Below, in pieces: positions 26,901 through 34,952 of a DNA stretch of 64,000 nt. Below the pieces are notes generated by a model, which saw only the letters and a program-made list of their open reading frames with translations, had not been told where the DNA came from and did not search any database. Made by a program: the position numbers and the translations under genes. Numbering within the stretch: the first letter of the stretch is position 1; each line of letters starts with the position of its first letter. Source of the DNA: UBA1189 sp045594245 (GTDB lineage Bacteria > Bacteroidota > Bacteroidia > Bacteroidales > Bacteroidaceae); contig JAZNYG010000023.1 in the NCBI GenBank assembly GCA_045594245.1, positions 45,119-109,118 of the forward strand, in the 5' to 3' direction.

Positions 26901-28256
26901 CTAATCCGCTTTCTTCTTGGCAGCGGGCTTCTTGGCAGGAGCCTTCTTGGGCTTCTCCTCAGCAACGGGGAGGGTGACGCCCTTGATTTTCTCCAGCTCC
27001 TTGGTGAGTGCCTCAATCTCCTCATCCTGGTTCTTGATGGTGGTGAGCAGGGCATTGAGTTCCTCGTTGTCAATGTCTATGGGGTAGAGCGAGTTGACGC
27101 GGCTGATGAAGTCGCCGAGGATGTTCATGTAGTTGGTGAAGGCATCGTAGGGTGAATCGTAGATGCTGCGGTTCATAGCCACGCTGTTCTCCTTGGTGGT
27201 CATGAAGCGGAAGTTGTTGCTTGCCTGCAGGTAGTCCCAGTCTTGCTTGATGCGCTTGTCGAGACCAATGAGCACGCGGTCGGCCACGCTATAGAGCTTG
27301 TTGAAGGCCTCGCGCTGCATGGTGTTGCCCAGCCAGCAGCTGATGTCGCGCTCCTCGTCGACCCACGACATGGGGTAAGGAACGTCAACGGGACCTACCG
27401 ACTTGTAGTTCTTGATGACCTCGCTCGGGGTAGAGAACGAGATGCCGCGCTCGCGGGCACACTCGGGCAGCGCCTTGAAGAACTCGAGGATATTGGAGCT
27501 CAGGGGCTGGAAGATACCGAGGGCAGAGAGTTCCATGAAGATGTTGATTACCTCCTCCTCGGCGGGAGTAGCGGCAATCCAATCCATGTATGTACCTGCC
27601 ATCAAGGGATAGGCATCCCAAGAGGTGTTGGAGAAGCGGAGTGAGATGTCGTCAGAGAGCTTGAAGTCGCGGAGCAACACCTTGAGGTTGGGGTTGGTAT
27701 TGGCGTGATAGAGGTAGTGGGGGCTCTTCCAACCGAGGATATGCTTGGCACCTTCGGTGAGCACGCCCTTGAAGCCCATAGCAGCAACCTGAGCACCTAT
27801 ATCGTCGCTATAGATAAGGCTTGAGTTGCGGAATACCTTGGGGGTCTTGCCGAATACCTGCTTAATCTTCTTGCACATGCGGTCAACATCACTGCGGAAG
27901 CACTCTTCGTTGGCCAGTGAGGAGAGACCGTGTGAGTAGGGCTCGGCGAGGAACTCGCAGCAGCCGGTCTTGTTGATTTCCTGGAGGAGTTCAACTACCT
28001 GGGGAGCATAGCGCTCGAGCTGCTCGAGGCCTACACCTGAGAGTGAGAAGGCTACCTTGAAGTATCCGTTGCTGCTCTTGATCATGTCGAGCAGGGTGGT
28101 GAGAGCGGGCACGTAGGAACGCTCTGCTATATCGCTGATACTACTCTCGTTGGCATAGTCATCGTAGTAGTAGTGGTCGGTACCTATATCAAAGAAGCGG
28201 TACCGTCTCAGATGAACGATCTGATGTATCTCAAAATAAAGACAAATGGTTTTCAT
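26901..28256 (-). CDS. GH57 family alpha-glucan enzyme with Lys-rich tail
   Basis: A 451-residue cytosolic GH57 protein of the glycogen operon. The N-terminal MKTICLYFEIHQIVHLRRYRF carries the metal/His motif region of GH57. CCEFLAEPYSHGLSSL (about 117-132) corresponds to the region preceding the catalytic Glu. GFKGVLTEGAKHILGWKSP (about 178-196) and the Asp-containing FSNTSWDAYPL (about 226) are typical of the short GH57 amylases of Bacteroidota. A coiled coil (about 402-430) follows, then a Lys/Ala/Pro-rich tail (last 18 residues, EKPKKAPAKKPAAKKKAD). The tail is not part of the enzyme fold. It could bind a negatively charged partner or tether the enzyme, but its role is unknown. Third gene of the operon. 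Confidence 0.87.
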   Translation of the reverse strand: MKTICLYFEIHQIVHLRRYRFFDIGTDHYYYDDYANESSISDIAERSYVPALTTLLDMIKSSNGYFKVAFSLSGVGLEQLERYAPQVVELLQEINKTGCCEFLAEPYSHGLSSLANEECFRSDVDRMCKKIKQVFGKTPKVFRNSSLIYSDDIGAQVAAMGFKGVLTEGAKHILGWKSPHYLYHANTNPNLKVLLRDFKLSDDISLRFSNTSWDAYPLMAGTYMDWIAATPAEEEVINIFMELSALGIFQPLSSNILEFFKALPECARERGISFSTPSEVIKNYKSVGPVDVPYPMSWVDEERDISCWLGNTMQREAFNKLYSVADRVLIGLDKRIKQDWDYLQASNNFRFMTTKENSVAMNRSIYDSPYDAFTNYMNILGDFISRVNSLYPIDIDNEELNALLTTIKNQDEEIEALTKELEKIKGVTLPVAEEKPKKAPAKKPAAKKKAD

Positions 28257-28307
28257 AACTTGAATGTTTAATCTTTTGAATTCTTTTGTTTTAAGCGTAA
28301 CCGCCTC

Positions 28308-29615
28308 TTATCTTATATGTTTTACCGCATTGAGGTAGTCGTCATTGTTGAAATAGCCACGACCACAAAGCTGATTGTAGCACTCGCGTATGCGCAAGCC
28401 TACCTTCTCCCATGTGATACGGTCGACCTCCTTGATACCTTCCTCAGAGAGGTAGTTGTAGAGGGCTTCGTTGGTACATACGCTATACATGGCATCGGCC
28501 AAGGCGTTGATGTCCCAGTAGTCGACCTTGATGACATTGTCCAGGATTTCGCCGCAACCGGACTGCTTTGAAATGATGGAGGGGCAACCGCACTGCATAG
28601 CCTCCAAGGGGGCAATACCGAATGGCTCAGATACGGACGGCATCACAAACACATCGGAATTCTTGTAGGCCTCATATACTTGACGCCCCTTCTGGAAGCC
28701 GGGGAAGTGGAAGCGGTCGGCAATGCCGCGCTCGGCAGCCAAGCGTATCATCGCGTTCATCATATCGCCGCTACCGGCCATGCAGAAACGGATGTTGTGG
28801 GTGCGCTGGAGCACCTTGGCAGCAGCTTCCACGAAGTACTCGGGACCCTTCTGCATGGTGATACGTCCCAGGTAGGTAACCACCTTCTCCTTGGGGTTCT
28901 TATTGGGGACGATATCCTGCAACTCCTGACTGAGAGGATAAACGGCATTGTGCATGGCCACGCACTTGCGCGGGTCTTGGTGGTACTGATGAATGACGGT
29001 CTGACGGGTATGCTCTGACACGCACATGATGCAGTCGGCATGGTCCATGCCGTCCTTCTCGATGCTATATACCGTGGGGTTAACTTGACCACGAGAGCGG
29101 TCGAAGTCGGTAGCATGAACATGGATGCACAATGGCTTACCGCTTACCATCTTGGCATGTACACCTGCGGGGTATGTGAGCCAGTCGTGAGCGTGAATCA
29201 AGTCGAACTCCTCGCTACGGGCCAGTACGCCCGAGATGATGCTGAAGTTGTTGATTTCGTCGTGCAGATTGCTGGGATAACCACCGGCAAACTGTATGCA
29301 GCCCATATCGTCGAGGCCCTGCAGATAATTGAAATCGGCATAGAGATGGTCGCGGAAACGATAGTAGTCCTCGGCCGTGTGGCCTACGAACCTATCCTTA
29401 ATCCAGTCATAATTGACATCGCGCCATACAACAGGAACCTGACTCATGTTGATGATTTTCAGGAACCGCTCCTCTTCGCCCGTGGGCTTGGGCAGACAGA
29501 AGGTAGTCTGTACATCGCCCTGAAGGCTTAATCCCTTAGTAATACCATAACTGGCAACTGCGAGACCTCCATATATCTTAGGAGGAAACTCCCAACCGAA
29601 CATTAATACTTTCAT
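28308..29615 (-). CDS. Glycogen-synthase-like GT4 glycosyltransferase
   Basis: A 435-residue GT-B transferase placed between debranching enzyme and GH57, where Bacteroidales keep their putative glycogen synthase. MKVLMFGWEFPPKIYGGLAV contains the starch-synthase-like PPxxxGGL loop for the nucleotide-sugar diphosphate. FDLIHAHDWLTYPAGVHAK (about 138) and VVTYLGRITMQKGPEYFVE (about 247) follow. The donor site EPFGIAPLEAMQCGCPSI (about 335) has the two Glu residues of EX7E. It should extend alpha-1,4-glucan from UDP- or ADP-glucose. No glgC homologue is present in the window. Spacing to the debranching gene is 19 bp. Confidence 0.82.
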   Translation of the reverse strand: MKVLMFGWEFPPKIYGGLAVASYGITKGLSLQGDVQTTFCLPKPTGEEERFLKIINMSQVPVVWRDVNYDWIKDRFVGHTAEDYYRFRDHLYADFNYLQGLDDMGCIQFAGGYPSNLHDEINNFSIISGVLARSEEFDLIHAHDWLTYPAGVHAKMVSGKPLCIHVHATDFDRSRGQVNPTVYSIEKDGMDHADCIMCVSEHTRQTVIHQYHQDPRKCVAMHNAVYPLSQELQDIVPNKNPKEKVVTYLGRITMQKGPEYFVEAAAKVLQRTHNIRFCMAGSGDMMNAMIRLAAERGIADRFHFPGFQKGRQVYEAYKNSDVFVMPSVSEPFGIAPLEAMQCGCPSIISKQSGCGEILDNVIKVDYWDINALADAMYSVCTNEALYNYLSEEGIKEVDRITWEKVGLRIRECYNQLCGRGYFNNDDYLNAVKHIR

Positions 29616-29634
29616 ATATCGTTCCTCCTATTCG

Positions 29635-31575
29635 TTAAATGTCATACTCCTTTAATACATCCAATATGCGCAGTATCTCGGCCACGTTCATGGCGAAGGC
29701 TACGGCACCGCGGCCACGGAACGGGGGATTGCCATCGAACAGCTCGGGGATAGAGCCGATACAATGCGAGGTCATCTCGTCCTCGAAGCCGATGAGCTGG
29801 CGCTCCACGAACGACAGACCGCTCATCTTGTGGATGCGCAGGTATGCCTCCATGTAGAAGCCACCGAGCCAAGGCCATGCGGTACCCTGATGGTAGGCAT
29901 AGTCGCGCTCTACTTGCGGGCCCACATAGTTGGGGTTGTAGCCGAAGCTCTTGGGGCTGAGCGAGCGGAGACCCTTCGGGGTGAGGAGCTCCTTGGTAAC
30001 GATATCGAGCACGCTCTTCTGCTGCTTGCGGTCGAGGGGTGAGTACTCGAGAGCGACGGCAAAGATCATGTTGGGACGTACGCTCCAGTCGGGAGTATCG
30101 CCATCCACGAAGTCGTAGAGCCAGCCATGCTCGTTGAGGAACTTGCCCACGAAAGAGAGCTGGCAGCGCTGAGCGAGGTCGTTCAATGTCTCTGACATCT
30201 CTTCATTGCCACCCACATGACAGAGCTCTGATACGAAGCGTAGGGCGTTGTACCACAAAGCATTAATCTCTACTACATAGCCGGTACGCGGCACTACGGG
30301 GCGACCGTGAGCGGTAGAGTTCATCCAGGTCACTGCATTGTCCTTACCGTTGGTATAGAGCAGAGCATTGTCGTGGAGGAAGAGGTTGTCGTGCTTGCCA
30401 CGACGGATGTATTCGATGATATCCTGGAGCAGGGTGCCATACTCGTCCCAGCATTGCTTGAGCGAGGTCTTCTTGGCATACTGCTGCAGTGTCCATACAG
30501 CCCAGAGCAGCACGTCGGGGTGCTCCATCTCATATATCTTGCACTCACTGGGGCGCTCATTGATGAAGTCGTTGATAGCCTCGGCAGCGGTCTTCATGGC
30601 CGACTGGAACTCGTTCATCTCATCTACTGCAAGGGTCAAGCCCGGAAGCGAGATGAACATGTCGCGAGCGCGGCACTTGAACCAAGGATAGCCAGCAAGA
30701 ATGTAGTGGCGGTCGCCCTGAAGGTTGTGGAACTGATGTCCCGCAATGAGCAAGCTATTCTTGAAGGTGTCGCGTGGAGGACGAATCTCGTACTCGTGCT
30801 CAAACATCTGCTTGAGCTTGCGTGAAGAGGCCTCAGACACACCGGCAGAGAAGACGATGGTCTCGCCCTTCTTGATGGGTACCTCGAAGTAGCCGGGCAC
30901 GTAGAGGTCTTCGTTGAAGTGGTAGCCACGCTCCTGCTCCTTCGGATACTCCATACCACGGTACCAGTCGGGACAATAAACAAACTCGCTCTTCTTGTTG
31001 GTCTGCATATAGAGTTCGGGATAGCCCGGATACATGCATGTCTTGATACCGTTGTCCACTACCTGATACTCCTTGTTCACCTGCCAGTTCTCATGAGTAA
31101 ACTGACGTACGCTGCGGAAGGCCAGGAAGGGGCGCAGGCGCAGGGTAGTGGCCGAATGGGCTTCAAGCAAAGTGTAACGGATGAGGATACGGTTCTCGTG
31201 ATGTACGAAAGCCTTCTCCTTTTTGAGGATTACGCCACCGACACGGTAGATGGTGGTCGGCACACGCTCCCATTGAAACTCTCGGATGTACTTATGTCCC
31301 TGCGGACTGAAGTTGGCACCCGAATACTTGTGTACGCCCAGATTAAACTCGGCGCCATGCTGAATCACCGTCTCGTCGAGGGTAGAGAGTAGCACGTGAT
31401 TCTCATCGTCCATCTCGGGGATGGGGATGACGAGTAGTCCATGGTACTTTCTGGTATTGCAGTCAATAATGGTGGAGCAGTGGTATGCACCCGACCTATT
31501 GGTACGCAATATCTCGCGAGGGAGTGACTCTTCCAAGTTCGTCATTAACGTCTTGTCGAATCTAATATATCCCAT
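29635..31575 (-). CDS. Glycogen debranching enzyme (GH133 amylo-alpha-1,6-glucosidase)
   Basis: A 646-residue two-domain enzyme. The N-terminal domain (to about 240) has TNRSGAYHCSTIIDCNTRKYHGLL and SAGVSEASSRKLKQM, as in the GDE_N beta-sandwich. The C-terminal (alpha/alpha)6 domain has ILAGYPWFKCRARDMFISLPG (about 296; GYPWF with the catalytic Asp nearby), VTWMNSTAHGRPVVPRTGYVVEINALW (about 414-440) and YHQGTAWPWLGGFYMEAYL (about 574). These match GDE_C. It removes alpha-1,6 stubs during glycogen turnover. It is the first gene of the three-gene operon. The -7 box TACTTTTGG lies 30 bp upstream. Confidence 0.93.
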   Translation of the reverse strand: MGYIRFDKTLMTNLEESLPREILRTNRSGAYHCSTIIDCNTRKYHGLLVIPIPEMDDENHVLLSTLDETVIQHGAEFNLGVHKYSGANFSPQGHKYIREFQWERVPTTIYRVGGVILKKEKAFVHHENRILIRYTLLEAHSATTLRLRPFLAFRSVRQFTHENWQVNKEYQVVDNGIKTCMYPGYPELYMQTNKKSEFVYCPDWYRGMEYPKEQERGYHFNEDLYVPGYFEVPIKKGETIVFSAGVSEASSRKLKQMFEHEYEIRPPRDTFKNSLLIAGHQFHNLQGDRHYILAGYPWFKCRARDMFISLPGLTLAVDEMNEFQSAMKTAAEAINDFINERPSECKIYEMEHPDVLLWAVWTLQQYAKKTSLKQCWDEYGTLLQDIIEYIRRGKHDNLFLHDNALLYTNGKDNAVTWMNSTAHGRPVVPRTGYVVEINALWYNALRFVSELCHVGGNEEMSETLNDLAQRCQLSFVGKFLNEHGWLYDFVDGDTPDWSVRPNMIFAVALEYSPLDRKQQKSVLDIVTKELLTPKGLRSLSPKSFGYNPNYVGPQVERDYAYHQGTAWPWLGGFYMEAYLRIHKMSGLSFVERQLIGFEDEMTSHCIGSIPELFDGNPPFRGRGAVAFAMNVAEILRILDVLKEYDI

Positions 31576-31605
31576 AGCTTTAGATTATTAATAAAGTAAA
31601 GTGAC

Positions 31606-31614
31606 CCAAAAGTA
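31606..31614 (-). promoter_or_regulatory. -7 box of the glycogen operon
   Basis: TACTTTTGG on the minus strand fits TAnnTTTG, 30 bp upstream of the debranching-enzyme ATG, in the 280-bp divergent region shared with the di-iron LuxR-type regulator. Confidence 0.5.
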
Positions 31615-31855
31615 GTAATTTTTATTCGGATAACACCAAACTTTTTTATAATATTTTACATTTTTCTTAATTTTAGCAATTTCCCTGATACCTTTTATGT
31701 CTTCTTTCTCCATTTCTCTTACTTTATCTCACATACAAACTGAACAAAGGAAGAGAATGGGCTTTCATGCTTATCATAAGTCATCTCTATAAGGCATCTT
31801 TTTTTTGCAAAAACAGTATTTTTTTTATTCCTTTGCAACAATTAAACACGAAAAC

Positions 31856-32818
31856 ATGTCCAACAAAAGACGATACATAGAGACAGACAAGATGAGTGCT
31901 CTTATCAGTGATAATTATTCATTGCTGATGGTAATGAGCCGTTTTGGCTTATCGCTCGGATTTGGTGAAAAGACTGTAGGTGAGGTCTGCAAGTCTCAAA
32001 GTGTACACTGCCCTACATTCCTGACCGTAGCTAACTTCGTTAGTGAAACGATACACAAGGAAGGGACTTACAATGAAGAAGACTATTCTTTGACGGCTCT
32101 ATTGGATTACTTGAAACGGGCACATTCCTATTTCCTGAATTTTAGTCTACCCTCCATTCGGCGCAAACTAATAGAAACGATAGACTGTTCGGGAACCGAT
32201 GAGGTGGCGACACTCATACTGAAGTTTTTTGACGAATATGTTCGTGAAGTACGCAGGCATATGGAGTATGAGAACCGATCGGTATTTACTTACGTGGAGA
32301 AACTTATTGAGGGTAATGTTTCAGATACCTATGATATAGCTACATTTGCCAGCAGACACAGTCAGGTGAACACCAAACTTACAGAACTGAAAAATATCAT
32401 CGTAAAGTATTATCCCGGTAAAGACAACTACAATCTGCTCAATGCGGTACTATTCGATATCTATAACTGCGAGCAGGATCTTGCTACTCATTGCGATGTG
32501 GAAGATTACCTGCTGGTGCCTGCTGTATCGGCATTGGAGCGCCGGCTTCAATTGGGTGAGAGACCTTTGGCAAGCGCTGAAACATCGGATAAATCAAACG
32601 AACAAGAGATTCTTAGTGCCCGAGAAAAAGAGATTATTGCTTGTGTAGTGAAAGGTATGACTAACAAAGAAACAGCTGAGAGCTTGTTCCTATCCGTACA
32701 TACTGTCATCACTCATCGACGTAACATAGCCCGCAAGCTACAAATACATTCTCCGGCTGGCCTTACGATTTATGCCATTGTAAACAAACTGGTGGAACTT
32801 TCTGATATAAAGTTATAA
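31856..32818 (+). CDS. LuxR-type regulator with YtfE/RIC-like di-iron (hemerythrin-like) sensor domain
   Basis: A 320-residue one-component regulator. Residues 10-65 resemble the ScdA_N domain of RIC/YtfE iron-sulfur-repair proteins, with C45, H51 and C52. Residues 75-230 form a four-helix hemerythrin-like domain. H90, H135, E139, H168, H212 and E216 reproduce the order and near spacing of the six di-iron ligands of E. coli YtfE (H84, H129, E133, H160, H204, E208). A short linker leads to a GerE/LuxR helix-turn-helix (253-316: LSAREKEIIACVVKGMTNKE, then SVHTVITHRRNIARKL). The inference is that iron, O2 or NO status at the di-iron site controls DNA binding. The ATG at 31856 is preferred to an upstream TTG (31805) because homology starts there. 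Divergent from the glycogen operon. Confidence 0.88.
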   Translation: MSNKRRYIETDKMSALISDNYSLLMVMSRFGLSLGFGEKTVGEVCKSQSVHCPTFLTVANFVSETIHKEGTYNEEDYSLTALLDYLKRAHSYFLNFSLPSIRRKLIETIDCSGTDEVATLILKFFDEYVREVRRHMEYENRSVFTYVEKLIEGNVSDTYDIATFASRHSQVNTKLTELKNIIVKYYPGKDNYNLLNAVLFDIYNCEQDLATHCDVEDYLLVPAVSALERRLQLGERPLASAETSDKSNEQEILSAREKEIIACVVKGMTNKETAESLFLSVHTVITHRRNIARKLQIHSPAGLTIYAIVNKLVELSDIKL

Positions 32819-32847
32819 GTAAGCACTCACTAGGTTGGGGGACTGAC

Positions 32848-32881
32848 AAAAAACCGCCTCGCGATTCACATCGGGAGACGG
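32848..32881 (-). terminator. Rho-independent terminator after the murB-MBL unit
   Basis: Stem 32854-32865 with 32870-32881, loop TGAA/TCAC, then a six-T run on the minus strand. It sits between the convergent LuxR-type regulator and MBL genes and may act on both. Confidence 0.7.
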
Positions 32882-32943
32882 ATATTATTCCTATTAAATC
32901 AATAGTTTGGCTACGTGATAAATATGGTTAATTGTTTATTACC
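32848..32943 (-). ncRNA. Candidate small RNA of about 95 nt
   Basis: A minus-strand -7 box TAACTTTGC (32950-32958), with TTGC 19 bp upstream as a possible -33 element, points into a gene-free region. About 62 nt after the predicted start comes a strong hairpin (32854-32881; CCGtCTCcCGAT pairing with ATCGcGAGgCGG, two mismatches) followed by six U (32848-32853). That arrangement is a complete intrinsic-terminated transcription unit with no reading frame longer than a few codons. The terminator may also serve the murB-MBL unit upstream. Expression is inferred, not seen. Confidence 0.4.
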
Positions 32944-32949
32944 ATCGGT

Positions 32950-32958
32950 GCAAAGTTA
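32950..32958 (-). promoter_or_regulatory. -7 box facing the candidate small RNA
   Basis: TAACTTTGC on the minus strand matches TAnnTTTG. It lies downstream of the MBL gene, so it cannot serve that gene and has no protein gene in front of it. Confidence 0.45.
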
Positions 32959-33050
32959 CAACGATGAGTGCAAATGTGCAATACCAAATAGTTGGGATTC
33001 TTATCATATACTACTCCCCACTATTAGGTATAGACAATGTGGAATGGATG

Positions 33051-33824
33051 TTATATCATAATTTCCAATCCATCGTAGGCCAGATGTACATGAGCGGGAA
33101 GGTTGGTGTCAGTGTCCGCGTGCAATCCGGCCTGATGACTCATATGGATGAGGTAGGTTTCGCGAGCACCTACCGCGCGTGAAAATGCAATAGCATCATC
33201 GATGGTTTGGTGTGAACTGTGCGCGTATGGACGCAAACCATTGACTACTAGCGTGTCGACACCCTCTAATGCGGCATAGCTTTCCTCTGGTGCTGTGAGC
33301 ATATCGGTGACAACCCCCAAACATCCGATACGGAATCCTAGAATAGGCAACTTGCCATGCATTATTTGGATAGGGATTATTTCGGTGTCTTTGATGTGGA
33401 AGGAATTGTAAGGCTCTATACTGTGAAAGTGAAGACGCGGAACGCCCGGATAGAGAACCTCGCGGAAGAAATAGGGCAACCGTTCGCGTAGATGAGTACA
33501 TGTCAGATTGTCGGCATAGATGTCGATGTCTCCAAAGCGGCAGAATGGGCGCAGGTCGTCAATCCCACCCGTATGGTCGTAGTGCTCGTGGGTGAGGAGT
33601 ACGCCGTCGAGACGGTCAAAAGGCATTCGCAGCATTTGCTCACGAAAGTCTGGACCACAGTCGATAAGTATACGGGAATCGGGTGTCTCTACCAGGACCG
33701 ACACACGCAGTCGATGGTCACGATGATCATGCGAGGTACATACGAGGCAGGTACATCCGATTTCGGGTACTCCCGTGGAGGTGCCAGTTCCTAAGAATGT
33801 CAATTTTATATGCCCTGTTTCCAT
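33051..33824 (-). CDS. MBL-fold metallohydrolase (PhnP-like)
   Basis: A 257-residue cytosolic metallo-beta-lactamase-fold hydrolase. LTFLGTGTSTGVPEIGC with CTCLVC (about 10-30) resembles the Cys-containing insertion of PhnP-type cyclic phosphodiesterases. DCGPDFREQM (about 55) and LLTHEHYDHTGGIDDLRPF (about 76) provide the HxHxDH metal ligands. MHGKLPILGFRIG (about 155) and YLIHMSHQAGLHAD (about 225) contribute further His ligands. It likely cleaves a cyclic or linear phosphodiester, but the substrate is unknown. It starts 8 bp after the murB stop codon and is co-transcribed with it, an arrangement that recurs in Bacteroidales. Confidence 0.85.
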   Translation of the reverse strand: METGHIKLTFLGTGTSTGVPEIGCTCLVCTSHDHRDHRLRVSVLVETPDSRILIDCGPDFREQMLRMPFDRLDGVLLTHEHYDHTGGIDDLRPFCRFGDIDIYADNLTCTHLRERLPYFFREVLYPGVPRLHFHSIEPYNSFHIKDTEIIPIQIMHGKLPILGFRIGCLGVVTDMLTAPEESYAALEGVDTLVVNGLRPYAHSSHQTIDDAIAFSRAVGARETYLIHMSHQAGLHADTDTNLPAHVHLAYDGLEIMI

Positions 33825-33832
33825 TACGTAGC

Positions 33833-34849
33833 CTATTGAATATAATTGACCTCAGGCATTATACGTATACCATATTGGGAGTATATATCTTCGCAGATTC
33901 GATGAGCCAGTTCCATAATCTCTAAACCCGTGGCTCCGCCCCTATTGACGAGTACCAATGCCTGGCGGTCATGTACGGCAGCTTGGCCAAGTGCACGTCC
34001 TTTCCACCCCACGTGCTCTATAAGCCACCCAGCAGGCACCTTTACGCGGGATTCATCAATTGGGTATGAAGGCATATCCGGATACTGTGACTTAAGCGCT
34101 TCATATTGCTCGCAAGGGATTATTGGGTTTGTAAAGAAACTACCAGCATTGCCCAGTATTCTGGGGTCAGGAAGCTTGCTATTGCGTATCTCTGTGACAG
34201 CTTTACGCACAGCACCTAGTGTGGGTGTTCCCTCTGCCTCCACATGGGTACGAAGATCACCATAGCCGAGTTTTAATACAGGCGACTTCATCAGTCGGTA
34301 CACCACATGGGTAATGATATATTGCCCGCGTAGCTCCCTTTTGAATATAGAGTCGCGGTAGCCATACCGACACTCATCCTTGGAGAATACGCGAAGATTG
34401 CCTTGAAGATCGACTGCCTCAACATGTTCAATTACATCGCACACCTCTACACCATAAGCTCCAATATTTTGTACAGCACTAGCTCCAACCTCACCTGGTA
34501 TCGCGCTTAGGTTCTCTACTCCAGCGAGCTCATGCTCTACGCAATAAGCGACAAAGTCGTCCCACACATAGCCAGAACCAACGCGTAGCAGCTGATGCTC
34601 CGGTGTGTCTTCAATCACCGTAAGGTCGCGCATGGCCGAGTGCATCACTAAACCATTGTAATCGCCTGCAAAAAGTAGATTGCTGCCTGCACCAATATGT
34701 ATGAAATGATGACGATTACTGTCAAATGCTTCAGATAATAGGAACATACGCAAATCATCTATCGTATCGTATTCTACAAATAATGCTGCACGAACATTCA
34801 TTCCAAAGGTGTTGTGAGGAAGCAACGAGTAGTTATTGCATAGTTTCAT
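33833..34849 (-). CDS. murB: UDP-N-acetylmuramate dehydrogenase
   Basis: A 338-residue FAD enzyme reducing UDP-GlcNAc-enolpyruvate to UDP-MurNAc for peptidoglycan. NTFGMNVRAALFVEY opens it. The FAD-binding HIGAGSNLLFAGDYNGLVMH (about 47-66) and GVENLSAIPGEVGASAVQNIGAYG (about 108-131) are diagnostic. YGYRDSIFK (about 158), GNAGSFFTNP (about 235; catalytic Ser) and the C-terminal Glu region GLEIMELAHRICEDIYSQYG make it a type I MurB like E. coli. An in-frame ATG at 34876 exists, but the -7 box TATCTTTGC covers it (34873-34881), so the ATG at 34849 (MKLCNNYSLL) is the true start. Confidence 0.95.
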   Translation of the reverse strand: MKLCNNYSLLPHNTFGMNVRAALFVEYDTIDDLRMFLLSEAFDSNRHHFIHIGAGSNLLFAGDYNGLVMHSAMRDLTVIEDTPEHQLLRVGSGYVWDDFVAYCVEHELAGVENLSAIPGEVGASAVQNIGAYGVEVCDVIEHVEAVDLQGNLRVFSKDECRYGYRDSIFKRELRGQYIITHVVYRLMKSPVLKLGYGDLRTHVEAEGTPTLGAVRKAVTEIRNSKLPDPRILGNAGSFFTNPIIPCEQYEALKSQYPDMPSYPIDESRVKVPAGWLIEHVGWKGRALGQAAVHDRQALVLVNRGGATGLEIMELAHRICEDIYSQYGIRIMPEVNYIQ

Positions 34850-34872
34850 ATTTCGCGTATTGATATTACGAT

Positions 34873-34881
34873 GCAAAGATA
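34873..34881 (-). promoter_or_regulatory. -7 box of the murB-MBL unit
   Basis: TATCTTTGC on the minus strand matches TAnnTTTG exactly and decides the murB start at 34849. Confidence 0.6.
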
Positions 34882-34902
34882 ATGAATTCTCCGCAACATA
34901 AC

Positions 34903-34928
34903 AAAAAAGGCGCCACGTGAGTGGTGCC
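34903..34928 (-). terminator. Rho-independent terminator of the outer-membrane protein gene
   Basis: Minus-strand GGCACCAC and GTGGCGCC (one G-U pair) form an 8-bp stem with a 4-nt loop, followed by six T (34903-34908). It starts 24 bp after the barrel-protein stop codon. Confidence 0.75.
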
Positions 34929-34952
34929 CTATCTTTCTACAAAGTTGTTCGA

